Below, one piece after another: positions 1-11,571 of a DNA stretch of 64,000 nucleotides (within the stretch, counting starts at the first letter, position 1; each line of letters begins with the position of its first letter). Source of the DNA: Pseudisothecium myosuroides (Eukaryota > Streptophyta > Bryopsida > Hypnales > Lembophyllaceae); the NCBI GenBank assembly GCA_951799445.1, contig OX637292.1, positions 9,055,296 to 9,119,295 on the forward strand, written 5' to 3'. The position numbers were made by a program, and so were the translations under genes. Under the pieces are notes generated by a model. It saw nothing but the letters and a program-made list of their open reading frames with translations, had not been told where the DNA came from and did not search any database.

Positions 1-597
1 CCCCAAATTTTTTATTCTCTCTTTTTTTTGTTAATTTTGGTTTTCTCAAACCAGAACGCAAACAAAGACAAACTAAACCAAAAGCAGGTTGGACTAATTT
101 TGTGCTAAGTGGGGTTGAAGTATGATTAGGGCAAAAAATACAAAAGGGAGGAGGGAGAAGAGAGCGGAGCACTACCGTACCTGCACACAAAAATTGTTCC
201 TCTCACCACTCACACCTACACACAATGGAAGGAGATTAGGAAGGGGGAAGAAGTAGGCAAGAAAGGTGAGAGACGATAAATAGTAGCCTAGGTGAGGAGT
301 AGGTAGGCTTAGGAAAAGAAATCTAGAGAATTCATAGTGACCGATAGGAAGAGGATTAGGATGACACAAAGCAAAGTTGTGTAAGAGGGTAGGAGGAACC
401 TTTAAACCCTTCTTGAAGTTTGAAACTATAGTGTAAGACTCATAAAAGCTTAGGTGGAATAGTGCTAGTGTAGAAGAAAGAGGAAGAAAGAAAAGAAAGG
501 AAGAAGAGAAAGAGGGAGTTTAGATCATCAAAAATTGTAATATTTTCTCAATAAGCGGTGAGCTTGGAAAAAATTCAAAACAAAGCCAAAGACTACC

Positions 598-660
598 ATG
601 GAGCGTGAAGATGTACACGTGGACGTGGACGAAGTTATTTCCGACACCGGTAGTGAAGAG
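598..660 (+). CDS. LTR-borne first coding exon (copy A), 21 codons
   Basis: An ATG in strong context (ACCATGG) opens a 63-nt exon encoding an acidic peptide beginning MEREDVHVDVDEVISD. It ends in phase 0 at GAAGAG followed by a consensus donor, GTGAGT. The same 63 nt recur at 9750-9812, 13486-13548 and 46034-46096 with very few changes, while flanking sequence differs more. I infer the first coding exon of the element's transcript, spliced over a long intron into the missing internal region. No acceptor is visible, so function is unknown. Confidence 0.55.
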
Positions 661-1379
661 GTGAGTTTTTGATTTAATCTTTGATGTTTCTCCCTAATTA
701 GCATTTATTTTCCTAATCAGCCCTTAGAGCGTGATTAGCATCCAAGATTAGTGTAGATTAGAAGTTTAGATTCAAAAGTTGATAGATTAGGAAGAGAGGT
801 TTCCGAAAACAGCTTATAATTAAGATTTGACTGTAAATTGACCGCGTTAGGCTAAGTTAAGCGATAGGGGGTAGGACGGAGGAATTTTGAATAAAATTTC
901 ATCCAAAAAGAACCATGGACGGAAATTAGGTTTAAATTAGAAGGAGAATTTAGGATTAAAATTAGGGATTAATTAGCAGTTAGAATTAGAATCAATTTAC
1001 ACTTTTACTTTTTAAAGTTGAACTTCTAAGGTCAAAATCTAGAGCTAACTTTAGGGAGTCAAAAATTAGAGTAGAAAGTAGAGGTCAACAGTAGAATTGA
1101 AAATCAACTTAGGAAGTAGATTTTTTAGTTAAGAATAGAGTAAAAGGTAGAAGTCAAAACTTGGAATAACATTTAGAGTTCATCTAGGATTAAAACGATA
1201 GGATTAAAGTTGGAAGTAGAAAGTCAAAAGTCAAAAGTCAAAAGTTAAGATTAAATTTAAAGGTTAAACTTTAGAATCAATTGGGGAGTAAAAAGTTAGA
1301 GTGAAAAGCTAAAAGTAGAAGTTAAAAGTTAGAGGTAGAAGTTAAAGTTAGAGTTAGTTGTTGGAAGTAGAAAAAATCT

Positions 1380-2000
1380 AGAGTCGAAGTGAAAACGTAG
1401 AGTCAAACCTAGAGTTAAAATTCAAGGGTAAATCTTAGAGTTAATTTAGGAGTAAAAACCTAGGGTTAAAAGTTAAAACATAGAGTTAAAATTCAAGGGT
1501 AGAATTTAGAGTTAATTTTTAGAAGTAAAATTTAGAGTTAAAAGTCAAAAACCTAGAGTTAAAATTCAAGGGTAGAAGTTAGAGTTAATTTAGGAGTAAA
1601 AACCTAGGGTTAAAAGTTAAAACATAGAGTTAAAATTCAAGGGTAGAATTTAGAGTTAATTTTTAGAAGTAAAATTTAGAGTTAAAAGTCAAAAACCTAG
1701 AGTTAAAATTCAAGGGTAGAAGTTAGAGTTAATTTTAGAAGTAAAATTTAGAGTTAAAAGTCAAAAACCTAGAGTTAAAATTCAAGGGTAGAGTTTAGAG
1801 TTAATTTAGAAGTAAAACCTTAGAGTTAAAAATTAAAACGTAGAGTTAAAATTCAAGGGTAAATCTTAGAGTTAATTTAGGAGTAAAAACTTAGAGTCAA
1901 AAGTTAAAACATAGAGTTAAAATTCAAGGGTAAATCTTAGAGTTAATTTAGGAATAGAAACCTAGAGTCAAAAGTCAAAACATCGAGCACAAGTTGGTAG
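1380..2000 (+). repeat. 71-bp-type tandem repeats in LTR A
   Basis: Degenerate tandem units built from phrases such as TAGAGTTAAAATTCAAGGGT and TTAGAGTTAATTTAGG follow each other in the intron-like tract downstream of the coding exon. Cleaner 71-bp units are seen in copy B at about 10800-11060. No coding potential is seen. Confidence 0.75.
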
Positions 2001-2517
2001 TTAATATTTAAGAATCAAGTTAAAGAAGTAAAATCTAGAGTTACATCCCGAAGTTGGAACTTTAGGGGTAGCTTTTAAAAGTAGAACTTCTAGGTGGAGT
2101 CTTAGAAACCCAAGATAGTCTTAGGGGTTCATGGAAGGAACATAGGGGTTCCCCTTTTTATGTAGTTAGGGACGTTATAAATGACGCCAACTACTCAGTC
2201 GACCCTCGACATAGGGTAGATAGTTAGGGAGTTAGGATTTCACCATCACTCTGAACATCGCAGTTAACTTGTAAGTTACTACATGCATTACTAATTATTC
2301 GCTGCCATCCACGACACTTAGGAAACGTTAGCAAAAAAGATCCATTGCTTGGAAGGCACAGTGGACTGCGCTTACATCACCCCCATATATTAAAAATTGT
2401 GGATAAAGGCATAGAACCTGGTCGGTGTTCGCTTTATTACCAAGGGTAGGTAATCTTGCGCCCACAACGGGGTGCAGTCGTTGCTGCTGGGCAGGGTGCA
2501 ATGGGTGGTGTGAATAA

Positions 2518-3555
2518 AAAAGTCATGGCAGAGTTGGTGGTATTTATGGCAATTGCGGTGGAAATTTCTTTCCAAATCATATTGCTCTTGCTCGTGGAGG
2601 TAGTGGCAATGTTGCTCTTGGGCGTGGTGGAAGTGTTAATGCATACAACAATAAGACAGGGCATGATTTTGATGCTGCAAGACGAGGTTGCTACCCTGCA
2701 AATCCTCCTTCTGGCCGTGGATACTCTCGAGGTGGTCCAGGGAACATTGGTACTAGCTACCCTCCGAACCCTCCTTCTGGCCGTGGATATTCTCGAGGTG
2801 GTCCAGGGAGTATTGGTAGTAGCTTTGATAGGAGATCTAATCTTGTTCAAAACCAGCGAGGGAGTGTTGATTTCGGCCCAGCTGTGAATAGGAATACTAC
2901 AGCTACTTATGCTCCTGTGATTAGACTACAAATAGAAATACCATTAGAAGTAATTCTTGGCAATTCTACTTTTGGTCAAGTTAGAACTGAAACTGCTGAT
3001 GATTTGATAAGTTTGAGCCAAAGTATTGATTGGGGAAGTATGGAGATCGATGGAGATTCAGATCAGGTTGTAGATCGTGTTGCAGTACTTGCGCGAGTAG
3101 CTATTGACCGAGCTGCAATTTGTTCGGCACCAAATAATCTGGCACTTATTCCTCTAGGTGTTGTGGCATCTATTCCTTCAGCTCCTGACGAATGTCATTT
3201 TCAAGCTCCTTTACTTGTTGGTCCAGCCAGTGCTTCTGGGAGACAGGATTCGTGTGCCATTTCAACTTCGATTTCGTCAACAGCAATTGAAGAATCTAGA
3301 CTTGTAGCTGAAAGTTGTGCAGAGAAAGAGAATATTCCATTGGCACTTGTGCCACTTGCTGCTAAAGAGGCCTCTCAAGCTAGTCAATCATTGGTTCCAA
3401 TGAATGAGGATGGCAATGCTCAATTTGATGTATCCAGGAATCCTCTTGCATCACTGGTAAATGGTTCATTCCATAGGGGGATTTTTAACATTTCAGTGAA
3501 TTACAACAATAATGTCTACAAGAAGTCAAAGAAGAAGAAGGATAGACTTGTTTAG
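2518..3555 (+). CDS. RGG-rich ORF, 3' part of an interrupted gene
   Basis: An open frame of 346 codons runs from just after a TAA at 2515 to the stop at 3553-3555. Its first ATG is at 2884, so it probably is a 3' exon whose upstream part is separated by LTR A, which ends at 2466. The first third is rich in Gly and Arg with RGG motifs and holds a duplicated 22-residue unit (NPPSGRGYSRGGPG...). The middle is Ser/Ala-rich and the end is a basic tail (KKSKKKKD), suggestive of nucleic-acid binding or nuclear localisation. I recognise no family. It could be the tail of a retroelement gag-like protein or of a host RGG protein. Confidence 0.4.
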   Translation, partial: KSHGRVGGIYGNCGGNFFPNHIALARGGSGNVALGRGGSVNAYNNKTGHDFDAARRGCYPANPPSGRGYSRGGPGNIGTSYPPNPPSGRGYSRGGPGSIGSSFDRRSNLVQNQRGSVDFGPAVNRNTTATYAPVIRLQIEIPLEVILGNSTFGQVRTETADDLISLSQSIDWGSMEIDGDSDQVVDRVAVLARVAIDRAAICSAPNNLALIPLGVVASIPSAPDECHFQAPLLVGPASASGRQDSCAISTSISSTAIEESRLVAESCAEKENIPLALVPLAAKEASQASQSLVPMNEDGNAQFDVSRNPLASLVNGSFHRGIFNISVNYNNNVYKKSKKKKDRLV

Positions 3556-4879
3556 AAGTAGGATTTAGTTTCTTTGATGTTTACAGTAGATTAGAAGTCT
3601 GATTCAAATTTTTGAGATCAAGCTTTGAACATTGGATATTTTGCCAGATTCTCATAGTCAAACATTCCTTTGTGGTTGGTTTTGAAAAAATTTCAAGCTC
3701 CACATACACTCTTTCATGGAATTTAGTAATGTACATGGAGATGGTGATACTACTTTAGCCAGCGCAGGTTCAATTGCATTCCTTTGGAGAATTCTTATAA
3801 CAGAATTTGATAGTCAGCTCTGGTTCGAACTGCTGCTGGGGTTCAGATTTGTTCTGCTGTTCATCTGTACATTGTCAAATATAAAACCTAACAACTACTC
3901 TAAAGTACAAAATTGAGCAAAAATTAATGTCAGTACGGGACTTTATGAAGAACTCATACGGAACTCTAACTTACTGTCTGTGATATACACTGCGTTCTTT
4001 GTAATTCTTTTGTATGAAATCGTGTTCTGGTGCACAGATATAGATTGAGGAAACTTGCAAAAAAAATTCAAAATACTATTGAGGAACAAACCAGGAATCA
4101 CAAAAGACTGTTCTTCGGAGTACTTTGAAGTAGTTGTTATTCACTAACCAATACCACCTTGATTCTCTCAGATCAATGATTGAGGCTATATATATCGATA
4201 GCTATGAAGAAGACGATCCGTTTCATCTATGGCTTCAGTATACTTATCCTCACTCAGCTTCTTAATTTAGACACTCTTGTGTATAAGCATTTTCTCGAAT
4301 CGATATCTGAATCGGAGTATCTCCTCTCTCATTAATGATTAGAAAAAATAATCTTACTCAATGTGGTGTTATTTAGTCCATCAGGTGCATTAGATGGGTG
4401 AGCAGGTACATTATGGCAACTTGTTCGTTAACGAGCAGGTCGGATACCACTTTTCTGTCAACAAGCTGACAAGTTACGAAGCTCTGTTAACGAACAGACT
4501 TCAGTCTGCAGATTGGATGAGATGACGTAGCAACAGGGAAGGTTGGAAATGCTACCAACTGGCTTCAGAATGAGTTGCGAAGGTCAATGATTATCATGTA
4601 TAATTGTCATGCTCTGAACCTATGTGTGAATGACACGTGTGTGAGATTTGCGTCCCGGCTGTTTACGACCTAATTGCGGACCAGAAACCACATCCTAAGA
4701 AGAAGAATATTTTGGCAGGTACAAAATCGCCCAGCTAGCTGAAGCTGATCAAGATCATGCATGATTGAGCGAAAGGCTGCCCCGCAAAGACCCATTCAGA
4801 GACCTGCGCTACATGAGGAAGCACGAGAACACATTGGCGACACTGGATTAATTACTTGATCACCTACTGAAACACATGA
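3556..4879. other. Unassigned flank left of the giant element
   Basis: A 66-codon ORF at 3716-3916 and scattered short ORFs have no protein-like signal. The first part is AT-rich and resembles a 3' untranslated region of the RGG ORF. I see no RNA gene or clear repeat. Confidence 0.5.
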
Positions 4880-4951
4880 CGGATACTCTCAGTAGTCAAT
4901 ACCGGTGAACGTTTTTGTCGCAGACACAACTCGGAGGGGGCAATGGAATAT
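4880..4951 (+). pseudogene. Host coding exon, left half, split by the giant element
   Basis: The plus-strand frame holding ATG GAA TAT at 4943-4951 is open from 4880, with a possible splice acceptor (TTTTTGTCGCAG) just before 4924. The giant element starts at 4952. Reading on directly at 56498, after the duplicated ATAT, keeps the frame and gives protein-like sequence (EGAMEYWLEHASLMELQKAA across the joint). The family is not recognised. The open frame across the joint supports both the insertion boundaries and disruption of a coding exon. Confidence 0.45.
4948..4951. repeat. Target site duplication ATAT, left
   Basis: ATAT precedes the left terminal inverted repeat and is matched by ATAT at 56494-56497 after the right one. 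Four low-complexity bases are weak alone, but the related small element at 61228-61380 also has a 4-bp duplication (ATTG). Confidence 0.55.
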
Positions 4952-4984
4952 ATGGGCAATTTCGTTAAAATGGCGGTATTCCAT
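4952..4984 (+). repeat. Left terminal inverted repeat of the giant element
   Basis: It starts ATGGGCAATTTCGTTAAAAT and continues to TATTCCAT. The next bases, GTGCCATTT, are specific to this end and are matched by GTGCCACTT at the left end of the miniature element at 61228. Confidence 0.7.
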
Positions 4985-5641
4985 GTGCCATTTGTACATG
5001 AGGGTCGAATGAGGTGGTTCAATGTTGTGCTCTGCAGTTGGTTGGGTGTCATTGATGGTGGTGCGCAAGAAATTGAACCCCTAAATACCAGTGGTGGATT
5101 TCTACTAGGGCCTTTAGTAAAAACAATGGTTGTACATGTAGTAAAATAGTATTGGAATTAGCAGGGTCATATTGATGGAGGAGAGATGGAAAAACACTTG
5201 TGGAATCTTTGATGTTTGAATTGGGTGTAGTTGCCTCCAAAAATAGGGGGGGGGCGCATTTGGTTTCCAGTGTGATGATGGGCTAAAGTTTGAATGGGTT
5301 GACTTCTTGTTTAGGTTTTAGGTGCGCATGAGTGCGAGGTCAACAAATAACGAGTCCAGAGTGAGTGGAGTTGGAACAAACAAGAGGTAGGAGGGAAAAC
5401 ACTTGTTTTCGGATTGAGTTACATGGAAGGTTAGGTACAAATATCGACGAGCATGCACTCCTTGCTCGTCGAAGTCTACAAAAGAGTCGGCAATCAAAAG
5501 CACTCTTCTCAGACTAGATGACCTATCACAATTTGTTGCGTTCAATGCGAAGGTCTGTCTTCCAGAATGCATGGTATCGTAAGTTGCAATCATCCACTGA
5601 CAATGTTTTCCTCGAGAGTCGCCCGCCTGGAGACTTCAGAT
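4985..5641. other. Left subterminal region of the giant element
   Basis: About 660 bases separate the left terminal repeat from the stop codon of the DUF7869-type gene, which reads toward this end. Short ORFs here are shadows. I infer 3' untranslated and subterminal sequence. Confidence 0.45.
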
Positions 5642-6261
5642 TCACATGCGTTGTCGTTCCTCCTCTGCAATTCGACGTAAGTTATCGAGCGCAAATTGAA
5701 TTTGTTGTCGAGGTGCCTTGAAGCTAGGCTTTTTGTTCGGCTTCGGTTTCCACGAAGCCATAACGCTGTTCGTGGTAACATAATCAGCCTTCTCGGCCTT
5801 GCGGTCTATCTTCCATTTGAAGTTGGTCTTTGTGTCCCACCTTGCATACAATTTTCGCACGTCCTTAGATGATCCACATGGGGTGCACCACTGCACGAGA
5901 ACTTTGCGATGGTGCTCTACCGTTGGATCGAACTGCGGATTTTCCAGTGCCTTCCCGAGCCAGACGGGCTCTGGACAATTCTTTCCTGGCCTCACAAATA
6001 GGTAGAATCCCTCGCGGAGATCAGTGGCTACGTTGTACGCTGGCGGTGGCCTCCCCTCCAAAGTACCGATGTAGGGGTCTTCTGCATCGAGCTCCTCTCG
6101 CGTCTGGCCGTCTTGCATGAAATCTGTTGAAAGATCCCCGGGTTGTCGCATTCGAGGCCAGAATCCGTGCTTCAATGCTTGTGATCCAAGGGGGTCTTCT
6201 TCGGCTCCATTGCACATGGCATTTCTCACGGCAGTCCAATACGTTGCCAATTGTGACATGC
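5642..6261 (-). pseudogene. DUF7869-type gene, C-terminal fragment
   Basis: The frame resumes after LTR B as MSQLATYWTAVRNAMCNG and reads to EEERQRM and a TGA at 5642. It is rich in Lys, Trp and Pro, with a basic end (KPKPNKKPSFKAPRQQ). The first 17 residues of the long ORF here (MDFSILLST...) are LTR sequence. No domain is recognised in this part. Confidence 0.65.
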
Positions 6262-7554
6262 TGTGAGCTCCCAATTTGTCACTTGGAACTCGTAGAATTA
6301 TTTTTTTTGGAAATTTGCAATTTAAAGTTGATAAAAGTATAGAAAAATCCATAAAAAGAGTGTAGAACCGAAATAGGGTTGTGTCATACCCATTATAGTA
6401 TTTGGTCTAGATTTGTGTTTTTTACTTAGAATCCCCCAAACCTTGCCTAAAAATGGTATAAAAATAACGAAGAGGTTAGATTTGGAGGATTCGAGTCACA
6501 CAGCCCCAAAAGGGGATAAATCCCACCATGAATGTGGCGATTCATGGCTAGGTCGGTCTGAGGGATCCACAGCGAGGCCACTAGGTCGGGTCCTAGAGTT
6601 AGATTTAGAATTCCCCATTAGATCGACGAATTCCCAAAGTCCCGATTGTTAGCATGCAGGAGCCACTCACGCAAGACCGGGCCCGTGGAGGAATCTACAG
6701 CCCAGGGATGGTGTTCTAGGGTGAATCCCATGCCAGAAGTCCAACGGCGAAATCGGTTCGCCAAGATTCCTCCACCTGCAGAAGATTCCTGCACCGTCGC
6801 TAATTCAAGGAGATGGCCAGTTGTAAATCTCCATTGACCAATCGTGCCAGGTACGGAAACACACCCGCACGTCTTTCATGCGACTCCCTGAGAGGTCACG
6901 TGAAAATTCCCGGCATCTTTCGACTTGCAGAAGAACCTTTTTCCGGGTGGTCAACCCTCCTAACCTCCAACGGGAATTTCATGGAAATTACCCAGGTTAC
7001 AATAAAATCTCACTAAAAATTAGACTAGCTTGTTTTATGTTAATAATGCGCTCCGTGAAGTTTCACGACATTCCAATAGCGACAAGTACCCAAACTGGCG
7101 AGATTCCTAGGGAATTAACCACGTGGCGGAGTCCTCGCCGCGTTGACCGGCATTCCGGGACCATACAATGGCAAAACGAAGTCAACCAAAAGTCCTTCCC
7201 GACTCTCTCGCACCTACCGGAGACCCTAGGCTATTCACATTTCTCAAAATAGGAGACCCCCAAGATCTAGGATTTTACCACGATTTGGTTTTTAAACTAA
7301 ATTAGCTTACGATGGGTTTTTGGCCTCGGTACGGGGGGTAGAGGGGTTTAAGACTAAACACGGCGTTCTGGATTCAACGGCGCAATCCGTTCGACGATTG
7401 GAGCTAATCTCCAAAAGTTAGGATGTTGGTCCAGCATAGATGGTAGAAGTAGAAATTTAGGATGTAGGATGAAAATCTTTGAGGATGAGGATGAAAATCC
7501 CCGTTGATAAGGTTACCTTAGAACTCTAGAGGGAGGGGTGAGCCCTTGGAAACC

Positions 7555-7563
7555 TATATAAGG
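7555..7563 (+). promoter_or_regulatory. LTR TATA box (copy B)
   Basis: TATATAAGG sits in AACCTATATAAGGGCCCCAT. The equivalent box is kept on the minus strand in C (19108-19116) and D (48069-48077). It lies about 1.3 kb into the LTR and 2.2 kb before the 21-codon exon, so the transcript would have a long leader. Confidence 0.6.
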
Positions 7564-7983
7564 GCCCCATTTCTCTCTCTAGAACACCCCCAATTCTTGT
7601 TTTGGGTCCGTGGGTCCAAGTTATTTTGGATATTTTGGCGTTTGAAGTCAAAAACCTCTACGGTGTTTTCGGAGCACTTTTGGCTCCATTGTTGCTTATT
7701 TTCAAGCTTTGAAGGTCCTTGGGGGTCCTTCTACCTTGCTTTGTGTACTCTTTTGTGAAGTTCTTGGTACCTTGTTGTAAATGGAGAGCCTCTCTCTCCC
7801 TCTTGTACGTGTTGTGATCTAACTTGTGAAGTTTAAGATTCTTTTTTTTTGTATCTTGCACTAATCCTAAAGTCACCCCCCACCGTACCTTGGCGATGCC
7901 GCTTTGGGGGGCCTTTAGCGTGTGAGCTTTGTGTTGCCACGTGGTCTAACTTGTGTGTTTCTTCTTTGTGTTTTTTCTTACAC

Positions 7984-8330
7984 CCTCTTCTAACCTTCTC
8001 CTTGTTGAGTGGACCCCCCTCCGGGACGGTGAAGCTTTGAACCTCCTTGTACATGTTTTTGCTAAGTTTCTTCCAAACTCTCTTCTAATCTTCTCCTTGT
8101 TGAGTGGACCTCCCTCCGGGACGGTGAAGCTTTGAACCTCCTTGTACATGTTTTTGCTCAGTTTCTTCCAAATCCTCTTCTAATCTTCTCCTTGTTGAGT
8201 GGACCCCCCTTCGGGACGGCGAAGCTTTGAACCTCCTTTGTGCATGTTTTCTAAAGTTATCCCAAACCCTCTTCTAATCTTCTCCTTGTTGAGTGGACCC
8301 TCCTCCGGGACGGCGAAGCTTTGAACTAGT
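7984..8330 (+). repeat. 94-bp minisatellite, 4 units (copy B)
   Basis: Units starting CTTCTAATCTTCTCCTTGTT and containing GGGACGGTGAAGCTTTGAAC repeat about every 94 bases. The same minisatellite has four units in C and three in D. Confidence 0.8.
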
Positions 8331-8574
8331 GACAAAGTTGAAGTCCTAAAGCGTGTGTTAAAAGTGTAGACGGCGGAGCTTTGCACCTCCCTCGTGTTTA
8401 GTTCCAAAGTCTAGTTTCCAAGACCTTTGTGGAAACCTCCAGAGTTTAGCTTCCAAGATATGTAGGTTCCTTTGCATTTAGTGAAGTTTAGTTAATCCCA
8501 ATGTTTTCTTTAGTTTAGTTGTTCCCCAGGTGTTTAGTGTGTCTAAGTTGCTCCCCAAGTGTTTAGTGAGTCTG

Positions 8575-8860
8575 AGTGTTCCCCAAGTTTTAGTGTGACT
8601 AAGTTGTTCCCCAAGTCTTATTTTCCCCAAGTTCTATTTTTCCCAAGTCTTATTTTCCCCAAGTTCTATTTCCCTCAAGTCCTATTTTCTCCAAGTTGTT
8701 TTCCCCAAGTTCTATTTTCCCTCAAGTCCTATTTTCCCCAAGTTCTATTTTCCCTCAAGTCCTATTTTCCCCAAGTTCTATTTCCCCAAGTTCTATTTTC
8801 TCCAAGTTTTCTTTCCCTTAGTTCACCAAAAATCCAGTTTGCCCAAAAATCCAGTTTTCC
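8575..8860 (+). repeat. Short C-rich tandem repeat (copy B)
   Basis: Imperfect 16-18-bp units of the type CCCCAAGTTCTATTTTCCC. They are not seen at the matching place in C or D. Confidence 0.75.
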
Positions 8861-8879
8861 CTTAGTAGTCAAGGTCCAG

Positions 8880-9030
8880 AGCCAAAACAGACCAGATCAA
8901 GTCGAGAACCAAATAGACCAGATCAAGTCGAGAACCAAACAGACTAGATCAGTCGAGAACCAAACAGACCAGATCAAGTCGGGAACCAAACAGACCAGAT
9001 CAAGTCGAGAGCCAGAACAGACCAGGTCAC
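8880..9030 (+). repeat. About 25-bp tandem repeat (copy B)
   Basis: Units of ACCAGATCAAGTCGAGAACC repeat about six times. Copies C and D hold an unrelated repeat (GATGGCCTGGACTGATGCTG) at the corresponding place. Confidence 0.75.
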
Positions 9031-9749
9031 ATCATCCGATATCAAAAGAAAACAAATAAATAAATTATTTATTTATTTTGTTTGAACCCGACCCCCCAGC
9101 AGCTAGCCAGCCAGCCGGGAGGCCAGGCTTGGTCCGGCAGGCAGTTGGGGCCCCAGTTCGGTCCCCATTTTTGAACTCCTTTTTCTTGATTTTTGGTTTC
9201 TCTCACACAAGATAAACAAAACAAAGGAAAATGGGGGGCTGACCTATTTGCTAAGTAGGGATTAGGGTCTAAAATCAAAAAGGGAGAAGAGAGAAAAGAG
9301 CGGAGCACCACCGTACCTGCACACAAGGAAGTCTCACCCTCACCAACAACTACAAAACATTCTACACACAATGGAGGAAGGATAGAGAACAATCGAATGA
9401 AATAGGGGAGAGGCGAGAGAGACGATAAATAGTGACCTAAGCTTAGGCTTAGGTAGGATCAGAAAAGGAAATCTTGAGAATTTGTGGTGACCGTTGGGAG
9501 GAGGATTAGGATGACACAAAGGCAAATTGTGTAAGAGGGTAGGAAGAACATTTAAACCCTTCTCGTAGTTTGAAACCATAGTGTAAGACTCATAAAAGCT
9601 TAGGTGGAATAGTGCTAGTGTAGAAGAGAGGGGAAGAAAGAAAAGAAAAAGAGGAAGGAAAAGAGGGAGTTTAGATCATCAAAAATTGTAATATTTTCTC
9701 AATAAGCGGTGAGCTTGAAGAAAAATTCAAAACAAAGCCAAAGACTACC

Positions 9750-9812
9750 ATGGAGCGTGAGGATGTACACGTGGACGTGGACGAAGTCATTTCCGACACC
9801 GGTAGTGAAGAG
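9750..9812 (+). CDS. LTR-borne first coding exon (copy B), 21 codons
   Basis: ACCATGG start, acidic peptide MEREDVHVDVDEVISD..., then GAAGAG and donor GTGAGT. It encodes the same protein as copy A; the nucleotide differences are synonymous. Confidence 0.55.
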
Positions 9813-10794
9813 GTGAGTTTTTAATTTTATCTTTGATGTTTCTCCCTAATTAGCATTTATTTTCCTAATCAGCCCTTAGAGCGTGATTAGCATCCGTGAT
9901 TAGTGCAAATTAGAAGTTTAGATTCAAAAGTCTATAGATTAGTGATAGGGGTTTCCGAAAACATCTTATAATTAAGATTTGACCGTAAACTGACCGCGTT
10001 AGGCTAAGTTAAGCGGTAGGGGGTAGGACGGAGGAATTTTGAGTAGAAATCATCCAAAAAGAATCATGGACGGACCTTAGGGGTTTAAATTAGAAAGAGA
10101 ATTTAGGATTAAAATTAGGGATTAATTAGCGGTTAGAATTAGAATCAATTTACATTTTATTTCTTAAAGTTAAAATTCTAAGGTCAAAATCTAGAGTTAA
10201 CTTTGGGAAGTTAAAAAGTAGAATTAATTTGGAAGTTTAACTTAGGGGATTAAAATTTCCAGTGAAACCTTAGGGTAGCTTAGAAAAGGAAGTTAGGGTT
10301 AATTAAGAGTAAAAAATTCCGAGTGGGAAGTAGAAATTAAAAAGTAAAACCTTGGACTAAATTTAGGGGGTAGAAATTACGAGTAGATTTTTAGTTAGAA
10401 ATAGAGTTAAAATTAGAAGTCAAAACTCAGAGTAAACTGTGGAAATAAGTTTAGAAGTTAAGCCCTAGAGTTAAAAAGTTGGAGTTAAATTTAGGAGGAT
10501 AACACTTAGAGTTAAACTAGGATTAAAACGATAGGATTAAAGTTGGAAGTAGAAAGTCAAAAGTCAAAAGTCAAAAGTTAAGATTAAATTTAAAGGTTAA
10601 ACTTTAGAGTCAATTGGGGAGTAAAAAGTTATAGTGAAAGGCTAAAAGTAGAAGCTAAAAGTTAAGAGGTAGAAGTTAAAGTTAGAGTTAGTTGTTGGAA
10701 GTAGAAAAGATCTAGAGTCAAAGTGAAAACATAGAGTCAAACCTAGAGGTTAAAATTTAGAATTAATTTTAGAAGTAAAAACTTAGAGTTAAAA

Positions 10795-11060
10795 GTTAAA
10801 ACATAGAGTTAAAATTCAAGGGTAAATCTTAGAGTTAATTTAGGAGTAAAAACTTAGAGTTAAAAGTTAAAACATAGAGTTAAAATTCAAGGGTAAATCT
10901 TAGAGTTAATTTAGGAGTAAAAACTTAGAGTTAAAAGTTAAAACATAGAGTTAAAATTCAAGGGTAAATCTTAGAGTTAATTTAGGAGTAAAAACTTAGA
11001 GTTAAAAGTTAAAACATAGAGTTAAAATTCAAGGGTAAATCTTAGAGTTAATTTAGGAAT
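10795..11060 (+). repeat. 71-bp tandem repeat (copy B)
   Basis: About four nearly identical 71-bp units starting ACATAGAGTTAAAATTCAAG; starts at 10801 and 10872 were counted directly. Confidence 0.8.
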
Positions 11061-11571
11061 AGAAACCTAGAGTCAAAAGTCAAAACATCGAGCACAAGTC
11101 GGTAGTTAATATTTAAGAATCAAGTTAAAGAAGTAAAATCTAGAGTTACATTCCGAAGTTGGAACTTTAGGGGTAGTTTTTAAAAGTAGAACTCCTAGGT
11201 GAAGTCTTAGAAACCCAAGATAGTCTTAGGGGTTCATGGAAGGAACATAGGAGTTCCCCTTTTTATGTAGTTAGGGACGTTATAAATGACGCCGACTACT
11301 TAGTCGACCCTCGACATAGGATAGATAGTTAGGGAGTTCGGATTTCACCATCACTCTAAACATCGCAGTTAACTTGTGAGTTACTACATGCATTACTAAT
11401 TATTCGCTGCCATCCACGACACTTAGGAAACGTTAGCAAAAAAGATCCATTGCTTGGAAGGCACAGTGGACCGCGCTTACATCACCCCCATATATTAAAA
11501 AATGTGGATAAAGGCATAGAACCTGGTCGGTGTTCGCTTTATTACCAAGGGTGGGTAATCTAGCGCCCACA

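Larger units (their letters stand above)
1..2466 (+). mobile_element. LTR copy A (3' part), very long LTR family
   Basis: This is the 3' part of a long LTR whose start lies outside the window. It matches copy B in order: the stretch with cacctaagct-type leader, the 21-codon exon at 598-660, an AT-rich intron-like tract with tandem repeats, and a terminus ending GCGCCCACA at 2466. By alignment with B about 2.9 kb is missing on the left. The right flank begins ACGGG, which would be the 5-bp target duplication if the left flank were visible. Whether it is a solo LTR or belongs to a full-length element cannot be told here. Confidence 0.8.
6262..11571 (+). mobile_element. Solo LTR copy B, 5.3 kb, target duplication CATGC
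   Basis: It begins TGTGAGCTCCCAATTTGTCA at 6262 and ends GCGCCCACA at 11571. CATGC flanks it at 6257-6261 and 11572-11576. TG...CA ends with a 5-bp duplication are diagnostic for LTR retroelements, and no internal region or second LTR is attached, so this is a solo LTR. In order it holds a TATA box (7555), a 94-bp minisatellite, C-rich and 25-bp tandem repeats, a short ATTT tract, the 21-codon exon and 71-bp repeats. The centre differs from copies C and D, so B is a distinct subfamily member. Confidence 0.85.

Noticed and set aside
1380..2000. Telomere-like phrases (AACCTAGGGTTAAAA)
   Set aside because: Units are about 71 bp and the TTTAGGG-type phrase is only occasional; the tract lies inside an LTR.
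2456..2887. 143-aa hydrophobic ORF
   Set aside because: It is a shifted frame over the RGG-coding sequence; its Leu/Val richness comes from reading Gly/Arg codons out of frame.
1..11571. A and B as the two LTRs of one full-length element
   Set aside because: B has its own 5-bp duplication on both sides, and the sequence between A and B includes the terminal repeat and coding sequence of the giant element rather than gag-pol.
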